From Metopolophium dirhodum (Eukaryota > Arthropoda > Insecta > Hemiptera > Aphididae): a DNA stretch of 64,000 bases. This document shows positions 48,046-60,189 of this stretch, one piece after another (the first letter of the stretch is position 1; each line of letters begins with the position of its first letter). The notes under the pieces were generated by a model that saw only the letters and a program-made list of their open reading frames with translations, made no database searches and was not told where the DNA came from. The stretch is from assembly GCF_019925205.1 (NCBI RefSeq), contig NC_083560.1, positions 94,454,083-94,518,082 of the forward strand, given 5' to 3'. The translations under genes were made by a program, and so were the position numbers.

Positions 48046-49177
48046 TAGTGATGATCAAAATTGGTCTTGGTCTTGCGGTCTTGCAAGACTCTTGCTGCAA
48101 GACCTAGACCAAGATGGTACTGGTCTAGCAAGACCAAGACCAAGATTAAGCTTGCAAGAGCAAGACCAAGACCAAAACAAGACCATCACTGCTCTTGCAG
48201 TCTTTTAATTTTTTTTCCATGAAAACACATTAGTGTATCTAGATTTTATTAACTAATAATTTATAACGAAAATAATAAGAAATTATTTGTACCTATTGTT
48301 ATTAGATTTGATCAGTATTCAAGGAATTGGTGAATTTGGAATTATTGAAAAAAGCAAGGCTGGTCAAGTTAATAATTTTTTTTAACTCAGTTAAGTTAAA
48401 TTAATATGCATCAATAACAAAAAGTTAAAAGTTAATACATACTTTTCGTTAACTTTTTATTAAGTTAAAAAAAAGTTAATTTGTTTATACAACGCTAGCG
48501 TACTTAATTTTTTTCCAACCCAAAACTAAATTTTAGGATATAGTGTTTATACTTCATACAGTATATCCATATAAGTTAGATTCGAATGATATACATTTTT
48601 AACTTTAATCAATTTACGATACATATTTTTTGACATGAAAACGAAATAGACTGAAATAGTGAAATATTATAAAACTAAAAACAAAATAAATTTACTTAAC
48701 TTACTTCTTAAAATGAAAAATTAACTCGTTAATTTCACGTTAATTATAAAGAAATGTAGTAAGTTAACAGTTAAGTTAATGAAAAGCCAAAAGTAACTAG
48801 TCAAGTTAAAAAGTTAAAATAAAATTAACTTTTTAATTTAACTTTAACTTTTTAACTCGTTAATGCCCAGCCTTGGAAAAAGATTAAAAATAATTGGAAT
48901 TAATATTACAAATAGCATAGTTGTTTCATAGTAATTAATATATAATATATTTTAATATACCATATAATATATTGGACTTAAGTTTCATCTTAGAGATTCA
49001 TAGTAAAAACCACACACAGCTATAACAGGTATTTAGGGTATTTAGTTTTTTTTTTATTTATTTTGTAAAAATTGCAAGACTAGACCAAGACCAATATTAA
49101 GATGTATACCAAATTTTGTTAATTTATAATTCCAGATTTTGGAAGTCTTGGTCTTTGTCTTGTTTTGATCATCACTA
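48046..49177. mobile_element. hAT-type element, family B
   Basis: Ends TAGTGATGATCAAAA and TTTTGATCATCACTA are perfect 15-base inverted repeats, flanked by a near-perfect 8-bp duplication. The subterminal parts are dense in GGTCTTG and CAAGACC in both orientations, a likely transposase-binding array. A family A element (48,355-48,875) is inserted within it. No transposase. Confidence 0.85.
48355..48875. mobile_element. hAT-type element, family A, copy 2
   Basis: Ends CAAGGCTGGTCAAGTTAA and TTAATGCCCAGCCTTG. Flanked by GAAAAAAG and GAAAAAGA, an 8-bp duplication differing by one A in the run. 521 bp, no insertion, so it gives the empty site for family C in copy 1. Confidence 0.85.
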
Positions 49178-50351
49178 CTTAAGGAGTGTCCTGTAGTGAT
49201 ACAAACATATTTTTTTTTCAAATTAGAACCCTCCTTTTTACTGTAAATTATTTAGCGGGCATTTTTCTTGAAAATGTTGATGTATTTAAATCAAAATTCT
49301 AATGAGTAGTTTCTGAGTTATTAAAATCTTTGTACTAAGGATAATAATCATTAAAATATACGGTTTTACAAAAATATAAGCTATACTATGTAATATTTAG
49401 ATGTAGTATTCATGATAGCTGGATCAATTTTACATATTGTTTATAATGATAGATCAATAATAATTACTAACATTTTAAAATCATCTAAGCCCCCAAATCT
49501 ACTTAACCCATTATCATAGACATATTATCCTTAATACACAAAGTTATATAACTCAAAAACTACTCGTTCAAATTTTGATTTAAAAACATCAAAATTATTA
49601 AAAAAATATCTGTTGAATAATTGAATGTGAAAAAAGGTGTTGCTATTTGAAAAACAGAAGTTTGTATTGTCACAGGACACAAAAAATATCAAGTTTTCGA
49701 AAATAATATGGTCTTCATGGCTCCATAATTATTAATTTAACATTCCAAAAATCAGGATTTGAATATATGTATAATTTAAGGATAAACATAGGGTGCAGGG
49801 CGTGCTTAAATATCACCCTGATTTTTTTTTAAATTACATCATTATGTATAGCCGTACATGTATCGCTAAAAATAATCAAGGGTTTTTTTAAATACCATAA
49901 TAATGTATAGGCAAATACACGCGTAAATTGTAGCGAGAAAATAGGTTTGCGGGACTGAATATAAATTGTCGAAGCTCTAATACTGTACCTAATAGTACTA
50001 AAATTATCATACGTGGATATAATAGGACTTTTTTACGCAGCTGGTAGAAACTTTAGCATTAAGTCAAAATAAAAATTTAGCTCGGACAAAAATTTTTAAA
50101 AACCAAAGGGGTAAAATAAATTATGAATAAGTTTAAATTGTATATCAAACATAGCAAATAGAAACTCAAATGTCTAAAAATTAGCCTTAAATATGAGGGA
50201 ATTTTTTTCGGGGATTGTCGTTTATTGTAGACAGTCGTCAGTATTATTTTAATATACATAATATTATGTAGTATAGATGTATAGAACTTTATTTTAGCAA
50301 TTAATTAATTGTTAACAGTTAAAATATGTCAGGCCAATGAAGCAAACAAGG

Positions 50352-51533
50352 CAAGGGCGTCTATCTTTGAAAATACAGGGGGACACACACACTGTATATT
50401 TGCAATAATATTGACCATTCTGTTAACCTGTTAACTGCTATATGTAAGTTTACGTAGTACAATATTATATGACTGTAATCATACAATAGTATTTATTAAT
50501 TTATCATAACTATATAATTATTTATTAAATAAATAAGAGTTGGTAGTTCAATTTTCAATAAAATGTATAATATACAACATAAATAATTCACTTGATTATT
50601 TAATTCTATAAGTGTCGATAATTACTTACTACACTAGAATAAATAAAAAAAGGTAAAAAATAATTCAGTTTATTATTTAATTTAATTCGTGTATTACTAC
50701 ATACTATAATTACTATGTCCTTAAAAAGGTATAAAACATTATGTTATAAAAATCCATTATTAAAGCATTATAAAAATAAATAATATTAATACCTTACTAG
50801 TCAGATATGTTTTGGTATTTTTTACTATCAACCCTAAATGATGACCAAATAAATATTAGGAGGAACACGGTTTCACAACTTGTTCACAATATCACTTGCA
50901 CTCAATTAATAATAGTAGGTACTTCTATAAAACAATAAACTATTATTTTAATAATTTTTAAACTGAAATCTTATATTTAAATTAAAACACACATTTTAAA
51001 TTATATACTCTTTTTGAGCTGAATTCATTAGTAATTTTGCATGATATAAAATTATTATTAAACATACCCTTGTCGTAAAGTACGAATATAAAGTTGCTCT
51101 AGACTTCTTTTTTGGTGGTTCCATTGTAAATTGGTCAATCTAAATTCTAAATTCTAAAATGCAAAATGCTAATAAAAATGTATCATTAATTTGTAACAAA
51201 CGTACAGACGCATTTTGGTAACTGTTAAAAGATATATATTTAATCGTGATAATAGTTTAAATCTGGTTGATAACACTGATACGTGATAATTGATAACTAA
51301 TAACGATAATACCAATCGTAAAATCGATGATAATATAATAAGTTATTCAACAATCACAATAAAATCATTCGACGTATTTTTCTTATACCACATACTAAGA
51401 TCCGTGTCCATATATAAATAATAATAATAATTATAATAATAATATATATAATAGTATAATAATTATATAAATGTATAATAGACACGGAAAAGCCAGGGGG
51501 GACACGCCCCCCTCCCCCCAAGGGACGCCCTTG
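50352..51533. mobile_element. hAT-type element, family D
   Basis: CAAGGGCGTC and GACGCCCTTG are perfect 10-base inverted repeats. Flanks AAACAAGG (50,344-50,351) and GAACAAGG (51,534-51,541) agree at seven of eight bases. GGGGGACAC and GGGGGACACGCCCCCC lie near the two ends. 1,182 bp with an AT-rich interior and no transposase. Confidence 0.8.
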
Positions 51534-51685
51534 GAACAAGGCAACATTATATTTTTAGTTTTTAATATTTACCACCGCCGTCACCGTCGTGCATTAAATG
51601 TTTTGTGTTTTTAAACCAATAAAAATGGTTCTACCTTTACTGCGCTGGGGTATTATTTAATTTTATTATAGTCATTAACTTAGCG

Positions 51686-52032
51686 CAGAGATTCTCAAAT
51701 TGTTTTTCTTGTAAGTACAACTTATGAGCTATGTGTATTATGGATCGATCATGTACCACTCATGACTAAAAATAGAACTAGGTATACAAAATGTTAATAC
51801 ATATAATATTTAACAATAATAATGTATAAAAATAATATTTAGGTACATTTAACATTATATTTAGTACCTATTTACAGAAAACATAAAATAATATTAGATC
51901 CGTTACATAATATAAGTAAAAATATTAATTTATTAATTGTCCGTTGTACCACCACACGGATTTCCGTGTACTACCATGTAGCCATCTGCGTACCACTATA
52001 GTGGTACGTGCATCACAGTTTGAGAACAGCTG
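51686..52032. mobile_element. hAT-like MITE, CAGNGRTTCTCAAA ends
   Basis: CAGAGATTCTCAAATTGT on the left and ACAGTTTGAGAACAGCTG on the right are inverted repeats of a type common in hAT elements. GTACCAC/GTGGTAC motifs recur inside. 347 bp. The flanking eight bases do not match. Confidence 0.55.
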
Positions 52033-52406
52033 GGACAAAGAGTCTACGAGGATAAGACGTCGGTGGTTTAGCGTGTGTCATTCAAAATGGGTAATACGAC
52101 AAAACACAAATTGGAAAACTAAACAATAAAGGAATGCAATATTTAGAATTTGTAACATCCTTACGTTTCAATAATCAATAGTTGGTACAGTTTTGATCAC
52201 ACGGCGTTATAGATAGGCAAAATATGCATATATTGCCGTGAGATTATTTTAGTTTATTTTTCAAAGCGTACATTATTAATTATGCTCCAAAAAACCAGAA
52301 AATATTCTATCAATAATCCTTGACTTGGTAAAATGTGCTCTTTTACTTCAAATAATTTAAAAATCTGTTTACAAGGTATGATAAGAACCATAATATGTAT
52401 AATTAT

Positions 52407-52973
52407 CAAGGCTGGGCAAGTTAATGATTTTTTTTAACTCAGTTAAGTTAAGTTAATATGCACTAATAACAAAAAGTTAAAAGTTAAAAGTTAATTTAAC
52501 TATAGGTTAACTCAGTTAAGTTAAAAGTTAATACACATTTTTTGTTAACTTTTTATTAAGTTAAAAAAAGTTAATTTGTTTATACAACGCTAACGTACTT
52601 AATTTTTTTCCAACCCAAAACTAAATTATAGGATATAGTGTTATTAATACTTCATACAGATTTCCATATAAGTAAGATTCGAATGATATAAATTTTTAAC
52701 TTTAAACAATTTACAATACATATTTTTTGACATGAAAACAAAATAGATTGAAATAGTGAAATATTATAAAATTAAAAACAAAATAAATTAACTTAACTTA
52801 CTTCTTAAAATGAAAAATAAACTCGTTAATTTCACGTTAATTAAGAAAGAAATTTAATAAGTTAGCAGTTAAGTTAATGAAAAGCCAAAAGTACCTAGTT
52901 AAGTTAAGAAGTTAAAATAAAATTAACTTTTTAACTTAACTTTAACTTTTTAACTCGTTAATGCCCAGCCTTG
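52407..52973. mobile_element. hAT-type element, family A, copy 3
   Basis: Ends CAAGGCTGGGCAAGTTAA and TTAATGCCCAGCCTTG, flanked by a perfect 8-bp duplication ATAATTAT (52,399-52,406 and 52,974-52,981). 567 bp, non-coding. Confidence 0.9.
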
Positions 52974-53173
52974 ATAATTATTATCATGCATAATATTAAT
53001 AGTATACCAATGTTTACTTTAATTTATGCTTTCACTTGAAAATAATGATTTCAGATCTTTTCTTAAGTATATTATTTAAATGCAGTCACATTTGAAACAA
53101 TTAAACAATTAAAATAACTAAAGAATTCCCAGTTTAATAACAAACAAGTTGTTGAAGTATTTCTATAATTTTT

Positions 53174-53670
53174 AGATTCTGAGCGGAACGAGGAAGCTAG
53201 TGGTTTTACAATAGTGTTTGTTTTTTTAAAATTTTTTTTTTCATCCTGTATACAAAAGTTTTACCAGAAGAAGTTCTTCAATTTCAACATATAGTGCCTT
53301 ATCTTTTAGCAAATTGGATCAAGATGGTACTTTAGAAAGGTTATTTTTCGATTTTCTCAATAGTTATTTAATGCCACGAGAAAAACTACCGACAAATAAC
53401 GAAAACCGCTAAAAATAGTATTTTAATTTCTAACGCTTTGTTTATCACCATAGCAATGAATAAAAAGTAATAATATTATAATATTAATTCAACATACAGG
53501 CTATAATAAATAATAACAATATGAAAAATCCAGACTGATAAACCGTCTCCGCTCAGAATCGTTTTTCTTATACAATGATATTATATCATTGAATTCAAGT
53601 TTAATAAAATTCATTATACTTTGGCTCACTTGTAACCTACTGTACAGCAGAGCGACATCCACTTACCCGC
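53174..53670. mobile_element. family C repeat, short copy
   Basis: Starts AGATTCTGAGCGGAACG and ends GCGACATCCACTTACCCGC; the last 120 bases match the right end of the 31,462-32,938 element, including CTCAGAATCGTTTTTCTTAT and CAATGATATTATATCATTGA. It lacks most of the interior. T-rich flanks, as in the long copy. Confidence 0.75.
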
Positions 53671-53674
53671 TTTT

Positions 53675-54187
53675 ATTTATTAAATTAAAAACATTTTTTC
53701 TTGCTACAAAATAATTACAGTTCGAGAAATGAAGAAATATGATTTTTTATGAACAATAATACAATATATTCTTAAATATGAAATATAGGCTGAATATTAG
53801 GAGAATATAGGAGAATACTATTACACTAAAATATGCTTCAATGTATAAAATAAATTTTTCCTACGTTAATATATTCTATGGATAAGTCGTCCAAATACAT
53901 TAAATGTTGACTAAGTTTGTTTTTAACAAACGGAATACCTATAATTTAAGTATAAAAAAAAGCAATTAGCAATAGTATTTATTTGTATGGAAAAATTTTA
54001 ATTGCTTTTAAATAAGGCTATGGTTCCGTATTCGTCCTACCGTCGGAGTACACACAACAGTGTGGTTCGAATGCGTTCTACCATTCGAAATCTAAATCAA
54101 TTAAAGTCAACATTTTCTTTAAATGAAATAAGTATAAAAAAAATTTAAATCCATAAAATATAATAATTATTGTCAATAAAAAATTAA
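53675..54187. other. non-coding AT-rich DNA
   Basis: Nothing recognised. Confidence 0.4.
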
Positions 54188-54463
54188 TTAAAGGGCCTGC
54201 ATGTAAACATTTTCCCCATCAAAAGCATGCCTTATAGAAAAAACTCCCGTCGGTAAGTGATCAAATTTCAATATTTTTTTTTTTTTTTTTGAAAAAGAAA
54301 GACTATAGGGTAAACCGGATTTTGATTTACTAAACTCTATTTCTAACCACCGTAGGCTATCAATTGATCGTTGGAGTTTAATTTGTTGGTGCTTGTCCTG
54401 GTACTGACTGAGTTCTTGGCACAATTTTTCAATTATATTGTTGTACGATTGAAGTATAAGCAA
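54188..54463 (-). other. unassigned open frame, doubtful
   Basis: A 91-codon frame with no upstream ATG; it includes a helix-like stretch (EKLCQELSQYQDKHQQIKLQ) and a Lys run encoded by an A-tract. A frame of this length is expected by chance in DNA this AT-rich. On the + strand, GTAAGT at 54,253 could serve as a donor for a 5' untranslated exon of the ODF3-like gene. Confidence 0.15.
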
Positions 54464-55067
54464 TTTATTACTGTCGTATACAAAAAATTTTTTTCGTGTG
54501 TTTTAGGTTATAGAATAAACATCTTACATCCTTCACCAGTCTCGTAGTTATGAGATATATATATATATATTATCACAACTTACCAGTTTTGAAATAGCTT
54601 TGTCAGAGACAAGAGTCTAGAGAAGTCTGGTTGATCTAGGCACATGTCAAATTTATCTTTCCTCATTAATCTCTTTACAGACACAGTTAACACCCCTCTA
54701 CAATAAATTGTACATTTGTAGTACTTGTTAGTTTCAAATTTCCGTTACGCGTGCCCTAATAACAACAGAGTACTGTACATCTTGCGCCATTTTTTTTTAT
54801 CCTTGACGACCTTAAATAAAATTTCAGTGTCTTATCACCTAGCGACGTGCGTATATACTAACACACATATCTGTACACAAACAACACAATTATGGGTATC
54901 ATATTTTAATACATTACAAACAGACGTTCACATGAACTACTGAACACAAAATTAACTTACACAATCGGTTCGAGTACAAAGGAACGAGTCCAATAATACA
55001 CGTTAACATAAAATACACATTCTAATACAGATCACGTGAACAAATCCAATTACACGAAACCGACATC

Positions 55068-56708
55068 ATGGGCCGGAAGATATTGGGTTGTGACCCCATC
55101 GCCAGATTCGTGATTCCCGGCAGTAATGACCCGACATGCGCTGAGTGCTGCAAGGTCACTGAATATGCTGTGGACCATACGGTCTTGGATTGCATGGAAG
55201 GCGCGAGACCCCTCAAGAGTGTCCGGATGATGGGCTGCTATTTAGAACCCCGCACGGTCGACGGGCACATCATGGACAAGAAAATTCTCGATTACACCAA
55301 CTCGGGATCCAGGAGTCCGGGGCCGGCGGCTTACTGCGTGAGGACCACGATCGGACCACGAGCCACCGATCCTTCGATCGAAAAGAACCCCGCGTACTCG
55401 ATGCCGGGAAAGAAATCCAAAAACGTGAGTGATAAATACCCCCGGCACGATATAACGATAAAACCAATAATATAACGATTTATACATGGCATAATAATAT
55501 TAACTGGACGCTTCTCAGACAAACGAAGCCATATAATGTTCGACAGAAAGCACAGCTCTAAACGTTATTTTTTAACAAAAATAGTTTTACACGATTTAAA
55601 ACCAATGGTTTTGAATTTTTTGTAAAATCGCCAGAATATGTACACGGTTTACGGAGGAGAAAATTATCTGTGTTAAAACGTTTTTAAGTTCAATAATTTA
55701 ATCCACTAGTTTTGATAATTTATTGAAAAGTTAAAGAAAACATACATTTTTAAAATTCATAGAAAAAAATGATTTGATTGTAACAAAAAATGGCCACGAT
55801 TAGCATGATAAATAATCTAAACATGGATAATATTCTCCTCTTATTGTCTATGACAATTTAGTAATTTTAGTATTATCACAGTTTACATATAAACTTTTTA
55901 ATTTGTTACGTGCAATGCCGTGCAGGTTATACTATAATACAGTTATGTATTGATATAATGTAATAAAACAAGCGCAAATGGCTCAATTTTTTAGGGGGCT
56001 AAGCCCCCCCCCCAACATAATATTATTATATATAAAACATAATACTATGTACCAACTAACTTTTGAATTGGGGGACTTGGTAGAAATCTGTAGGGACACA
56101 AAGTCCCCTCAAGGGCCCAACGTTTAAGCCAATGTAACTTATAACGGTTTACTACACAGGCGTGTGGGTTCGGCCCAGGACCGGCGTACAACACCGACGG
56201 ACTTAGCCGTGTAGGTCTCCACCGAGTGCCGGGTGGCCCGTTCGGCCTGCGGGCGTTTGGCTCTGGATTGGCCTGCACCCCCAGCCCCGCCGAATACTGC
56301 CTTAAGTCAGGGCTTTTAAAAATCGGCCATCGGATCGGACCAAGGCCTGGCGCGCGGGCCGGCGATCGGTCCTGTGGACCAGCGCCGAACGCGTACTATC
56401 CGTCATGCCGGGACTGTGGGCTGAAAACGTCGCTTGGACAGCGGTTCAAGCAGCCCAAGGTGTGTCCGACGCCCGGCCCCGGACAGTACGAATTACCGTC
56501 AGCCGATCTGTATCTGCCTGGCCGGTTCTCGACCGGAAAAACGATTGGAAAGAGGTTTGCCAACGGCTGCAAGCAAGTGACGCCTGGCCCAGGCGCGTAC
56601 GACGGCAAAGCCGTGAAATGCTGCACCAAGTTCACGTTCGGTCAAAGGTATCCGGACACGGTGCCCACATTCAGCGTCATTGCCGACAACCAACACTTCC
56701 GGTGTTGA
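55068..56708 (+). CDS. ODF3/CIMAP-like axonemal protein with PGP repeats
   Basis: Two exons, 55,068-55,424 and 56,160-56,708, joined in phase 0 through GTGAGT and a CTACACAG acceptor, encode 301 residues. The ATG has A at -3. Pro-Gly-Pro motifs typical of the SHIPPO (STPGR) family recur: SRSPGPAAYCVRTTIG, GFGPGPAYNTDG, PTPGPGQYELPSADLY and VTPGPGAYDGKAV, each followed by a basic or Gly-Phe segment such as TIGKRF and FTFGQRYP. Members of this family bind microtubules of cilia and sperm flagella (outer dense fibre protein 3, about 254 residues in mammals). The N-terminal third is Cys-rich (CAECC). Both exons, especially the second, are far richer in G+C than their flanks. The exact subfamily cannot be told from sequence reading. 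Confidence 0.88.
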
Positions 56709-56744
56709 ACGCCGTCTGAACCGAAACGCGTATCGTCTCGATTG

Positions 56745-56750
56745 ATTAAA
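56745..56750 (+). terminator. polyadenylation signal of the ODF3-like gene
   Basis: ATTAAA 37 bases after the TGA is the nearest signal, implying a very short 3' untranslated region. Confidence 0.45.
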
Positions 56751-56855
56751 AAACAGCTACTATCACAATGGAAATGAATTGTTTTTAAAAAAAAATACTA
56801 CAATATACACCGAAATGTAACATTATTCAACACTTTGTCCACTTACAAATGGTAT

Positions 56856-56918
56856 TACCATTGATTATGAATACTATATTATAATAATTATTATTTTGAG
56901 TGTTCATAATCAATGGTA
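56856..56918. repeat. 20-bp-arm hairpin after the ODF3-like gene
   Basis: TACCATTGATTATGAATACT and AGTGTTCATAATCAATGGTA are reverse complements with one mismatch around a 23-base AT-rich loop. Probably a tiny MITE remnant. Confidence 0.75.
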
Positions 56919-57104
56919 TTACATTTTTTTTTCAATCTATATTAATAAATAATACAAAAAGTAAATTTGATCACAAAGAAAGAAAAAAAATGACAAGAAG
57001 AACGTGACTAGAGAAAATATCCAGTGATATTACTCAGTACAAAAGTTGTAATAACATAGTCTAGTCCGAGTTCAAGACTATAATATACTATATGCCTATA
57101 TAGG

Positions 57105-57400
57105 TGTTAACTCCTCTAGATGGCGTGGGCAGGTGGCCTATCGCCGTCTCTAGCGGTGATGGCTCCGCTATCTGGCCGAGTAGTACTGTAGTAGTAAGTT
57201 AGTTGTTGCCAAAAGGCGAGTAAGGTGAGTGGTCACCTGCACTGTCTAGACCCATGCAGTGCCTTTCTTTTTGAGTGATTTATGAGTATATTCAATAAAG
57301 TGTATTTGTTAAGATTTTACTGATGTTTGTTGTTTTTTTGTTTTTGTTGCTTCCTTACTTTAGAGGGAAGTCAATATTAATTGTCAGAAGTGAGATTTGT
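57105..57400 (+). mobile_element. LTR-like fragment
   Basis: TGTTAACTCCTCTAGATGGC starts a G+C-richer block unlike its flanks. AATAAA at 57,294-57,299 is followed by TTTGTTAAGA, which mirrors the TGTTAA start. About 60 bases on, TTGTCAGAAGTGAGATTTG resembles the leader of some insect LTR retrotransposons. No gag or pol sequence follows. Could be a solo LTR or unrelated repeat DNA. Confidence 0.35.
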
Positions 57401-59025
57401 TCCGAATAACGTAGTGCGTTAGACCGCGAGGTTTTCGAGACGATAGTGTGTGATAGTGTGATGGTTTCGACCTGAAACTGCACACGTCGAAATTGTCGTT
57501 ATAACGCGCCGTTAATAAAATTATAAGAATAAGAATGTTATTTTTTTTTTTTTGTATATGTTAATATATACTAACCAGTTACAAAATATATTTGTTAAGC
57601 TCAGAAAATTGTCTATTATTTAAAAACAAATTAAAATAGTGTCCCCAAGTTTGTTTAAGTGAATGATAATATCGATTTTTCATAAGAAAAACATGAAGAA
57701 ATCTCCATGTTGTTGATATTCAGTGGAACATGAGGTAAGCAGAAAAGTAAAAAAAAAACATAGAAGGAATAATTTGAGGATGACTATGGTTCAAATGCAT
57801 CAGAAATGAATATAGCAAACTTACATAAAAAAAAAATGTTAAATTGTAAATACATCTAGATTAATTAATCTTAAAGTTATTTACAATATAATTTCAAAAC
57901 TGCCCCAAGTTGGCCCGCTTGATGGTATTAAAAACACGATAAAACAATTTAAAAGTTCATCATAATATTGTGTTCATCTACTGTAACCTACTGGCACCCA
58001 CAATAATTTATTCCGACTGAATATAGATGGATGGTCGATAATAAATTCATTACAGACCTGAATAACACATTGTAACGTGACTAAAATTATCCCCGTGGTA
58101 CTTACTGAAGCTGGTATATGTGTATGGGTCATATACATATATGCCACAATATAAAGTCCGGAGAGATAAGGCGTACCCAGACCCGACCTCACACACATAC
58201 AGCAAAAGATAAACAAATGTCATATCGTATTTCTTATTATATCGATATACACCTGTAAGGCCGGCACCACGGTATGCGTTACTGCCGATCTGTCAGTCGC
58301 CGTTTCGCTTCCTGACCGTGGTCATCGGCGCAACGCAGTTTTCCGTCAGGTGTGCAATGTCCCCAGCCATGGAGTAGAACAATTACATCGGCCAGGACCG
58401 TCACCCGGAAGTCCGAGGGTGGACAAACAACGCAGTTTAACAACAATAACAACAACAACAACAAAAAACAACAGCGGCTGCGACCAGGCCAATGTGATGG
58501 TGACCCTACAGGTGTCGGGTAATCAATTATATATATATATATATCCTCATGCCCATACTTCGGGTGCTACCAATGTTATCTTAACAAAATGTATAATAAA
58601 CATATATAGTTTGTATGTCAAAAAGAAAATGTGTATCCAATAGTATGAAATCCACGTTTCTCCGACCTAACTCGGATCCGTGGTGGTCGGTACCCTTTTA
58701 GTGTCCGATCGTAAGGGTAACCTTACAACATATATATTACATTTAGACTTTAAATTATGTCACTCATATCTTGAGGGGATTCAATTCCGTCAGTGTATTA
58801 TCAAAAGCGCACTCAGATATATTAATCAGGGGAGGAGGGAGGGGCAAAGTAAAAATAATACAGCACATATATATTTTTTTTATAAGTGATAAACCAATTA
58901 ATATTAACTAAAATAGAGGTGGGCATGGCCCCCAGCATCTCCCTATGGGGCCGTTCTATTCTATCAAAAGACCTATCTTATGCCGTATATCTTAGTCATC
59001 AGATAAAACTCCTGAAAACATTTAT
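57400..59025. other. non-coding DNA with one G+C-richer patch
   Basis: The patch at 58,256-58,510 is G+C-rich and ends in an AAC microsatellite (58,440-58,470); frames on both strands are open for 60-97 codons but show no domain. An (AT)n run lies at about 58,528-58,544. Confidence 0.35.
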
Positions 59026-59029
59026 TTGA

Positions 59030-59500
59030 AGTCGTCATGAAGTTAACTTGAATGAGAATTTTTCACTGTTTAGAAACTGAGCTAAGCCCTTCAAAATGTT
59101 AGATTTAAATTTTGAATATTATGAATTTTAAAATATTATAATAATTTTGAAATTTAAAAATAAAAAAGTGGTTTTTAATTAGGTAAATTACATTACGAAT
59201 CAAATATGTTTTCAGAAATTTAATCGGATATACAAGTTAGTGTAACGATTATATAAATATTGATATTTTTGACCAAAAAAAACAAAAAAATAAATATTCA
59301 TGTAGTGCGTTATGCATGTATGACTTGTATGAGAGAGCATTTATATTAGTATATTACATACCCTAATGTCTAATAATCACTTACTTTACGCACACATTTA
59401 CAACACACGAAAATAGAAAGAAAATTGCCTATATTGAACTCCTTAAAAACGGTTGGTATCGAATTCGCTTAATTCAGTGGTACTTCGGATACCTGAAATC
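59030..59500 (-). repeat. dispersed repeat, inverted copy of 30,310-30,760
   Basis: Reverse complement shares TAAGGAGTTCAATATAGGCA and GAAGTTAACTT in the same order with the other copy. Confidence 0.45.
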
Positions 59501-60189
59501 TTTATAATTTCTACAGCAGCTTGCATATTATTGTTTAATCCATTGCGAGAATAAAGCTAAACAATTACGGTTGAATTTATTAAGTAAAACCGCATATTAG
59601 TTCATGAAAAAACTTTTTTCTTTTAGGATATGGCCTTTATAAATAATAAAATAATAAGTCGACATGGTGGTATCCCGATGAAATTTAGTTTTATAAAAAA
59701 TAGTGCCTTAAATATAAAAGTGATCAGGTTTTTTCTATAATGGATAGTTGAGTCTTATAAAATCAAGTCCTATCAAAAAAAAAACTCAAAAATAATAATA
59801 TATCCTTATAATCCTTAAACATCTTAGTAAATGTTTATGGGAATCAAAATACTAGGACACTTTATAACTAAAAAAAATATTTAAAATTTTGACCTTCAGT
59901 TCATTGCCCAACAGAAGCTCGAAATAGTTTGTATTTTCGTGGAACTTATATTTTATAATCATGTATGATGTACGTTATCACTTATCAGTTTCAATCACTT
60001 AAAAATATTGTACTCTAAAGCGGCAATTCCTAATAATGTTTAGTTGTGCGAAGTGCGGAGTGCGGACCCCTATTTATGTAAACAAATTCTGAGGACCACT
60101 AAACAAGTATAAAATAAAAACTTTAAAATAAAATATTTAATTATTATAATAGTAAATTTTTATATAATTTATTATTGTTATTAACTTTT

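Larger units (their letters stand above)
47931..49821. mobile_element. outer foldback element of a three-level nest
   Basis: Left end TACAGGTCGATTTTTTAAAC...GGGGTG and right end GGGTGCAGGGCGTGCTTAAA...CACCCTGA are inverted. The arms pair over long stretches: AAGACCAC...TGATATTTTTTGT on the left with its complement at about 49,680-49,715, and GTGTCCTGTAGTGATACAAA at 49,186 with TTTGTATTGTCACAGGACAC ending at 49,680. A hAT-type element (48,046-49,177) interrupts the left arm. Without the nested DNA the element is about 750 bp. Same family as 15,593-16,048. Confidence 0.65.

Noticed and set aside
55190..56719. Other long frames on both strands over the ODF3-like gene
   Set aside because: Shadows of the G+C-rich true reading frame.
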